The notes below the pieces were generated by a model. The model was not told the DNA's origin. It was given only the letters and a program-made list of their open reading frames with translations, and searched no databases. From NCBI GenBank assembly GCA_034431435.1, contig DAOUDG010000086.1, positions 30,877 through 94,876 of the forward strand: a DNA stretch of 64,000 nt, written 5' to 3'. This document shows, piece by piece, positions 59,242-64,000 of the stretch (position 1 is its first letter; each line of letters starts with the position of its first letter). Source of the stretch: JAHCIE01 sp034431435 (GTDB taxonomy: Bacteria; Chloroflexota; Anaerolineae; Epilineales; JAHCIE01). Made by a program: the position numbers and the translations under genes.

Positions 59242-59330
59242 GTCAAGGCGAACCGGCGAAAATTACCTGCGGGGGTCCCGATGAGTTCGTCATCATGGAC
59301 CCCCGCAGGAGAGAGGGTTCGTCAAGGCGA
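59242..59330. repeat. Hairpin flanked by 10-bp direct repeats
   Basis: A perfect 13-bp inverted repeat (CCTGCGGGGGTCC at 59266-59278, complement at 59297-59309, 18-nt loop) is bracketed by two copies of GTCAAGGCGA (59242-59251 and 59321-59330). The layout resembles a very small insertion with target duplication, but could also be a terminator for the hydrolase region. Confidence 0.45.
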
Positions 59331-59346
59331 TTGCGCCAGTCGGTTA

Positions 59347-59629
59347 GGGTGCGATGTTGGCTGAGATGTCTTCCCGTGGGAGCCTGGATGTAGGCAGTGA
59401 TGGACCTCTAGGAGCAAGGATGGTGGCGATGGTGAACCTCTAGGAGCAAGGATGTCGGCTGCGATGGACCCAGGGAGCTAGAGTGAGGGCTGCGTTGTTC
59501 TCCCGTGTGGGCTGCGATGTCGGCTATGATGCTCTCCCGTGTGAGGCTACGATGTTGGCTATGATGCTCTCCTGTGTGAGGCTGTGATGTTGGCTGTGAT
59601 GCTCTCCCATCGTGGGCTAGGATGCTGAC
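59347..59629. repeat. Degenerate tandem repeat (minisatellite) tract
   Basis: Imperfect ~32-35-nt units built on GGCTxxGATGTTGGCT and ATGATGCTCTCCCGTGTG; the clearest consecutive copies run from about 59501 to 59610 with a 34-35-nt period. A related 19-nt block ACCTCTAGGAGCAAGGATG occurs at 59404 and again 32 nt later at 59436. No gene in the tract is convincing; its end overlaps the last codons of the gene at 59617-60642. Confidence 0.7.
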
Positions 59630-60642
59630 TGGTTTGTTGTGCCGTTCGGCGCAGCCTGGTTCGCCTGGACGATCCCTACCTCTCTCAATTGGGATTGAAT
59701 AGTGTTCAGCAGGTGCTCCATGTATGTTTCCCCGCTGGGCAACGTTGTTTCGTTATCGAAATAATGCCGCTTCAGGTTATGGTTATAAGGCCCAATGTTG
59801 TTGAGGGTGATGCGGCCCTCGGCCAGGGCGCGGTTCCAGTTGGATCGCGTCGCGATTCTCCAGCGCCCCGGAAATACCCACCACCCCAAGCCCTGCACAA
59901 AGTCCTTTGAGCCGTAGTTGTGCCACAGATGGTCCATCTTGTCCAGGCCGGGCCGGTTGGCGATTAGGCCGCCGACAGACTGAATGTAGATAGGGCCTTG
60001 GAGCAGATCGCGCAGAAAGTCCACCGCGCCGACGGAGATCTGACCGCCGCCGCTCCAGCCCAACAGCGTGACGGGCTTGCCGCCGTCGAGCTTGTAGCCG
60101 TGGCGTAGCAGGCCATCGCGGATCTCGCGCGCTGTCCCCAGGTCGTAGATGGGGCCGTAGCGACCGTCGGCGGAGACGAAGACCTGCTCGGCGTTGCGAA
60201 GATTGACGAAGATGCCGGCCAGTGGGTCATTCATGTTCTTGAGGCGGCGGGCCTCGAGCCATCGCCAGAAGGGGGCCAGCACGGCGCTACTGGTCAGGCC
60301 GGTGTTGTTCATCGCATACGGGTAGATGTCGCTGATGACCTTCGTTGCTGGCAGCCGCTCCTTCAGTCCCTCGACAAAGGGGTACTCCTCTTGCGGGACG
60401 GACCCGCCCGCAATCGCCCCGATCCCCGACAGGTACACCAGATAGTGATCCGCGTCGTCAAAGCCCTCGCCTGGTAGGAGCTGCTGATCGCTCTGGGCCA
60501 CATCGCGACGCGCATCCTCTCCGCCGAACCAGCCCGCCCACCATGTCATCGACCGCAGCGGTGAGATCAGCAGGGTCAGCAGGACGAAGACGATGGCCCC
60601 GAAGACCAGCAGGCGTACGAGTTCCAGCAACTCCGCCAGCAT
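59617..60642 (-). CDS. Membrane-anchored hydrolase-like protein of unknown family
   Basis: 341 aa from ATG 60642. One N-terminal TM helix (~8-32). The soluble part has VTLLGWSGGGQISVGAVDFL, a GxSxG nucleophile elbow, and YLVYLSGIGAI and VFVSADGRYG strands, suggesting an alpha/beta-hydrolase-like fold. The Asp and His triad members are not certain. It lies 1 nt after the Yip1-like gene's stop, so the two are cotranscribed. Its last residues fall in the repeat tract. Confidence 0.65.
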   Translation of the reverse strand: MLAELLELVRLLVFGAIVFVLLTLLISPLRSMTWWAGWFGGEDARRDVAQSDQQLLPGEGFDDADHYLVYLSGIGAIAGGSVPQEEYPFVEGLKERLPATKVISDIYPYAMNNTGLTSSAVLAPFWRWLEARRLKNMNDPLAGIFVNLRNAEQVFVSADGRYGPIYDLGTAREIRDGLLRHGYKLDGGKPVTLLGWSGGGQISVGAVDFLRDLLQGPIYIQSVGGLIANRPGLDKMDHLWHNYGSKDFVQGLGWWVFPGRWRIATRSNWNRALAEGRITLNNIGPYNHNLKRHYFDNETTLPSGETYMEHLLNTIQSQLREVGIVQANQAAPNGTTNQSAS

Positions 60643-60643
60643 C

Positions 60644-61282
60644 TTACTTCCGCCCCTCACGACGTGACTTGCTTGTGTTCCAGTGCAGCTGGTCGCGCAC
60701 TGTCGCTGCCCTATCGATGCCGAGCATTCGGTCGCCGATGGCCCAGATGGGCCGCCCGATGGTGGTCTGGATGGTGAACATCATGGCGAAGCTGAGCGTC
60801 ACCACTACCAGGGATGCCCAGAAACCGGCTGCGAAGAGGGTCTCCACCCCGCGTACCGCCGCCAGCATCGACCACACGTAGAGCAGCACCTGGATGGCCG
60901 ACCCTGCGTAGGGCAGCAGGATCAGGAAACCGAAGACAAGGGGGGCGTAGCTCAGGGCAATGATGAGCAGAATCTGGCGATACGTGGCGGTCTCCGCCAG
61001 TAGAAAGTTCCCGGTTGCCCAGACCATCAACGCCCAGAAGAAGATACCCGCCACAAACAACAGGCCGTTGACCAACAGGCTGAGGGTGAAGCGCTTCGGG
61101 GGAACGCGGTTCACGAACAGAACAACGCTCTGGCCCAGCAACATCGACACACCGGCCACGACGAGCAGGCCCAACGCGACCCATCGCGCGTTGGGCGGCA
61201 CTTGCACCACGGCGAGCGTCTGCGGCGACATGGTCAAACCCAGGCGGATAGCGTTCATCACCTGGGAGATATACTCGAGCAC
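60644..61282 (-). CDS. Yip1-domain membrane protein
   Basis: 212 aa with five hydrophobic helices. ALMVWATGNFLLAETATYRQILLIIALSYAPLVFGFL contains the Yip1-like polar YRQ and SYAPL features (quoted by its parts ATYRQILLIIALSYAPL), and LPYAGSAIQVLLYVWSMLAAVRGVE follows. Function unknown in bacteria. Operon partner of the gene downstream. Confidence 0.72.
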   Translation of the reverse strand: MLEYISQVMNAIRLGLTMSPQTLAVVQVPPNARWVALGLLVVAGVSMLLGQSVVLFVNRVPPKRFTLSLLVNGLLFVAGIFFWALMVWATGNFLLAETATYRQILLIIALSYAPLVFGFLILLPYAGSAIQVLLYVWSMLAAVRGVETLFAAGFWASLVVVTLSFAMMFTIQTTIGRPIWAIGDRMLGIDRAATVRDQLHWNTSKSRREGRK

Positions 61283-61446
61283 TCAGTGTCTCCTCGCCTC
61301 CGCGTGACTGGCAGGTCCAGGTCTCGACATGCCTCGCCTTACAGCGGCAGAAAGTAGACTCTCTACTGGTTCCCGCAATGTTAGTGTCAATATCTCACAG
61401 ATGCAAGCCGCTCTCGCGCCATCGACCCATCTCCCCCTTTCGGAGG

Positions 61447-61722
61447 CTAGCGCTCCACCTGGTCTTGCCGAGTCGGCCGGTCGGGCAGGATTCGCGCCAG
61501 CGAGATGAGCGCCACTCCCATGCTGTGCAGCTCGTTGATGATACCCATCATCTGCGACTGGTCCACCACGCGCAAGACCAGGGTGGTCAGAGGTTCGCAG
61601 CGGTCTCCCGCCTCTGGTAGAGTTGCGACGATGGGGAAGTCGCTCAACCACAGCGGGTCCAATCGGCTGTCGATCTGAAGGTGGAAAGTCTGGTCGCAGT
61701 TGGGCAAGCCAAATCGTGACAC
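61447..61722 (-). CDS. Small soluble protein of unknown function
   Basis: 91 aa, GTG start after GGGGTGA. Contains LRVVDQSQMMGIINELHSMGVALISLARI; the pattern VxDQxxLxGxxxxLxxxGxxLxSxxR is common in short unnamed bacterial proteins, supporting a real gene. Possibly begins the Yip1 operon, with a gap of 164 nt. Confidence 0.6.
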   Translation of the reverse strand: MSRFGLPNCDQTFHLQIDSRLDPLWLSDFPIVATLPEAGDRCEPLTTLVLRVVDQSQMMGIINELHSMGVALISLARILPDRPTRQDQVER

Positions 61723-61825
61723 TGTTCACCCCGTCTTGTCGCGCTCGCAACGGCCTGACAGCATTCTAGCACAGCCAGGCTGACCCCGCATGGTACATAA
61801 AGGGCCTGAAAGTACCAATTTGGTA

Positions 61826-62989
61826 CTAGACCGACGCCCGCACGGCGTCGAGCAGACGAGTCACGTCGCGCTCGCTGTTGTAGGCCTGGATGGACAGTCG
61901 CAGGAACTCGTGACCCTGCCAGCGGAGGTGGGGAATCTCGATGCGATACTCGTCCCACAGGCGGGCGCCGAGGCGGTCCAGCGTGCCCGGTGGCAAGGGC
62001 AGCGATGCCATCTGGCCGACCATGCTGTCGGGGCAGATGGGCGGCAGCCCCGTGAGCGTGACGAGTTGCCCTCGCGCCCAGGTCACCAGGGCGTGGCACT
62101 CAGCGCGGACGGCGGGCCAGTCATGGTCGCCCTGGAAGCGGATAGCGTCCGGCACGCTCAGATAGGCGGAGGGGTCGTCGGTTCCCGCCCAGCCATACCA
62201 GTCCTGATATGTGGAATGGCCGGGCAACTCGCTGCGCCAGCCCCAGCTGACGACCAGCGGCTCAAGGAGCGCCTGCGCGTCGGGGCGCGCGTGCATGAAT
62301 CCTGCCCCACGCGCGCTGCTGAGCCACTTGTGGCAATTGCCCAGGTAGAAATCCGCCCCGATCTCGCCCAGGTTCAGGTCAAGGTGACCGGGGGCGTGGG
62401 CGGCGTCGACTACTGTCAGGATGCCGACTGCGCGCGCCCGTCGGCAAACCTCCGCCACGGGAAAGATGACCGCCGTGGGCGAGGTGATGTGGCTGAGGAA
62501 GATGACCCGCGTCCGCGCGGTGACGCCGGCCCATAGCTGTTCGACGAGGTGATCGGGGTCGCGGATGGGGAGGCGGATAGGCTGGACGACATAACGTGCG
62601 TCGCGCTTCTCGCAGTTGAAGCGCCACGCTCGCTCGGCCGCTCCGTACTCGTGGTCCGTCCCCAGCACTTCGTCCCCTGGCTGCAAGTCCAGCGAGCGGG
62701 CGACAATGTTGACGCCGAAGGTCGTGTTGGGAATGTAGACCAGGTCGTCCGGGTTGGCGTGGACGTACTCGGCCAGCGGGGCGCGAGCCTGGGCGAGCAG
62801 ACCAGGCAGGCGGCGGCCGAGAAATTCGACCGGCTCGGCCTCCATCTCTCGCTGCCAGCGCTGGTAAGCGTCGAAGACGGGGTGGGGTGTCGCGCCGAAG
62901 GAGCCGTGGTTGAGGAAGGTGACGTCGGGGCGCAGCAGGAACTGGTCACCGGCGCCGGGCCAGGGGAGGCGAAATAGGGGCGAGGGCAT
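61826..62989 (-). CDS. Class V aminotransferase (isopenicillin N epimerase-like)
   Basis: 387 aa from ATG 62989, with GGGAG nine bases upstream. Begins FLNHGSFGATPHPVFDAYQRW (quoted to its key residues NHGSFGATP), then VYIPNTTFGVNIVARSL, LGTDHEYGA, VVDAAHAPGHLDLNL with the PLP Asp, and GNCHKWLSSARGAGF with the PLP Lys. The set matches CefD-like PLP enzymes, which include hercynylcysteine lyases and cysteine-desulfurase-like epimerases. Substrate unknown; no beta-lactam genes nearby. Confidence 0.85.
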   Translation of the reverse strand: MPSPLFRLPWPGAGDQFLLRPDVTFLNHGSFGATPHPVFDAYQRWQREMEAEPVEFLGRRLPGLLAQARAPLAEYVHANPDDLVYIPNTTFGVNIVARSLDLQPGDEVLGTDHEYGAAERAWRFNCEKRDARYVVQPIRLPIRDPDHLVEQLWAGVTARTRVIFLSHITSPTAVIFPVAEVCRRARAVGILTVVDAAHAPGHLDLNLGEIGADFYLGNCHKWLSSARGAGFMHARPDAQALLEPLVVSWGWRSELPGHSTYQDWYGWAGTDDPSAYLSVPDAIRFQGDHDWPAVRAECHALVTWARGQLVTLTGLPPICPDSMVGQMASLPLPPGTLDRLGARLWDEYRIEIPHLRWQGHEFLRLSIQAYNSERDVTRLLDAVRASV

Positions 62990-63082
62990 CGCGAGTGACT
63001 CCCATCGACAGGATGGGGTGCAGTATACCACAATCGATTCGCTCCCGGCCGGCGAAAAAGGCGTCCCGACCAATTTTGCCTC

Positions 63083-63111
63083 TTGACAGATCGAAATAGA
63101 TAATATATAAT
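63083..63111 (+). promoter_or_regulatory. Perfect-consensus sigma70-type promoter of the GntR gene
   Basis: TTGACA (63083-63088), 17-nt spacer, TATAAT (63106-63111). Both hexamers match the consensus exactly. Confidence 0.85.
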
Positions 63112-63123
63112 CGACGATATATA
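63104..63123. promoter_or_regulatory. Candidate GntR operator
   Basis: Near-palindrome centred on ATCGACGAT with TATATA on the left and ATATA on the right, overlapping the -10 of the GntR promoter. Autoregulation is inferred. Confidence 0.5.
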
Positions 63124-63174
63124 GCCGACTACTGGCCTACGTGCAGGCGTCGAGGAACCGAGGTCTTAGCCACT

Positions 63175-63849
63175 ATGAGCATCCCTCTAGCGCCTACGCC
63201 CTATCGAACCAAGCAAGCGATGGTCTACGAGAGCCTGCGGAACGCGATTCTCGAAGGCGAGCTAGGGGCAGGCTCCCGGCTGATCATCAACGACCTGGCT
63301 GACCAGCTTGGGGTCAGCCCCAGCCCTGTGCGCGAAGCCATTCAGCAGATGCAGGCCGAGGGACTGGTGACGCTGGTCCCGCACGTCGGTGCGGTCGTGT
63401 CATCGATCTCGCCGTCCCAGGTGCGCGAGGTGTTCGTTCTCCTCGAGGGCCTGGAGAGCGTCGGCAATCGAATTGCCGCTGAGCGGATGACCCCGGGAGA
63501 CGAGGCGTCGCTGCGCACTATCCTGGCGGCGATGGACGACGTGATTGCCGCCGGCGACACATCGCGGTGGGCTGCCCTCAACCGTGAGTTTCACATGCGC
63601 GTGTGCCAGATAACCGGCATGGCCACCCTGACCGAGTTCACGGCCAAGGTCTTCGACCGCTGGCAGCGCGTGCGGCACACCTTCCTTGCCACTGTTCCTG
63701 CTACCCACCTCCACGAAACCCAGGTCGAGCACGAGGCCATTGTCGACGCGATGGTGGCCCAAGATTACCCCCGTTTGGAGACGCTGACGCGCGAGCATAA
63801 CCGGCGGGCGCTCGCCCGCTACAGCGCGGCTTTGGAGTTCCATTCTTGA
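63175..63849 (+). CDS. GntR-family regulator with FCD ligand-binding domain
   Basis: 224 aa. N-terminal winged helix: VYESLRNAILEGELGAGSRL, INDLADQLGVSPSPVREAIQ and GLVTLVPHVGAVVSSIS. C-terminal FCD domain (~90-215) with REFHMRVCQITG and EHEAIVDAMVAQD, whose Asp/His positions usually bind a metal and a carboxylate ligand. FadR-type regulators control sugar-acid, amino-acid or carboxylate use. A lipoprotein gene begins 45 nt downstream and is probably its target. Confidence 0.92.
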   Translation: MSIPLAPTPYRTKQAMVYESLRNAILEGELGAGSRLIINDLADQLGVSPSPVREAIQQMQAEGLVTLVPHVGAVVSSISPSQVREVFVLLEGLESVGNRIAAERMTPGDEASLRTILAAMDDVIAAGDTSRWAALNREFHMRVCQITGMATLTEFTAKVFDRWQRVRHTFLATVPATHLHETQVEHEAIVDAMVAQDYPRLETLTREHNRRALARYSAALEFHS

Positions 63850-63893
63850 CCGAGCCACCCACCCCTTCGCCCCAACTTTGAACTGGAGGAGCC

Positions 63894-64000
63894 ATGAAAA
63901 CGAGGACGTTCGCGACCGTGCTAGGCCTGCTCATCGTCATCAGCCTGTGGGCCACGGCCTGCGGCGGCGCCGCCGCCCCGGCCGCCCCGGCCCCGTCGGG
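63894..64000 (+). CDS. Lipoprotein, probable ABC-transporter substrate-binding protein (3' end outside the window)
   Basis: Only the first 35 codons are present. Signal peptide with lipobox LWATAC (Cys 23), then a GG and an Ala/Pro-rich linker, typical of Chloroflexota solute-binding lipoproteins. GGAGGA eight bases before ATG. The family assignment is inferred from the signal and from the GntR gene just before it. Confidence 0.65.
   Translation, partial: MKTRTFATVLGLLIVISLWATACGGAAAPAAPAPS

Overview
The window looks like a chromosomal segment of a GC-rich bacterium, most likely a member of the Chloroflexota. That assignment is inference from gene content: BTAD-AAA-TPR regulators, Gmad2/META repeat proteins, paired bactofilins, a bacterial sn-glycerol-1-phosphate dehydrogenase homologue, an orphan LysK-like hydrolase and paired GT-C glycosyltransferases. 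No rRNA or tRNA gene was recognised. Genes are dense, often sit in short same-strand runs, and several carry near-consensus sigma70-type promoters.

Left part (0-31 kb): a partial CPBP protease; two tandem membrane glycosyltransferases; a TetR/cupin divergent pair around a perfect inverted repeat; an SDR epimerase, a cytochrome b/molybdopterin fusion and a deazaflavin-type nitroreductase; an integron integrase (10.3-11.3 kb) with a divergent promoter pair overlapping an 11-bp-arm palindrome but no recognisable cassette array; a VOC protein, a second CPBP protease and a dihaem cytochrome c; a DUF6220 operon; a 1058-aa BTAD-AAA-TPR regulator; a cupin/VOC group; G1P dehydrogenase; two bactofilins; secreted Ig-like, Gmad2/META and M14 carboxypeptidase proteins; MscL; tryptophanase; PxpA; and a YkgJ-like protein.

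Centre (31.5-39.9 kb): the standout is a complete diversity-generating retroelement (DGR). A 1012-aa membrane-anchored NACHT NTPase ends in an FGE-sulfatase/C-type-lectin domain whose last ~40 codons form a variable repeat (VR, 35840-35960). It is followed by a DGR-type reverse transcriptase, an Avd-like accessory protein whose start overlaps the RT stop, and a template repeat (TR, 37616-37736). TR and VR align without gaps over 121 nt. They differ at 17 positions, every one an adenine in TR, with A->C, A->T and A->G all represented. The cassette lies between Gfo/Idh/MocA oxidoreductase genes. The system therefore appears to mutagenise the sensor end of a NACHT signalling ATPase, an architecture resembling immune or conflict receptors.

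Right part (40-64 kb): a zinc-ribbon/HEPN pair; a ChrB-like protein, an MFS exporter and a metallopeptidase-like lipoprotein; an orphan LysK-like hydrolase; thioesterase and endonuclease III; alpha/beta hydrolases; a DMSO-reductase-family molybdoenzyme; an ADH/methyltransferase/MEMO-like/RidA operon; a membrane dipeptidase; a WYL regulator divergent from a GyrI-like protein across a palindrome; a minisatellite-like repeat tract; membrane proteins; a class V aminotransferase; and a GntR regulator with a perfect consensus promoter, followed by the start of a lipoprotein gene cut by the window edge.
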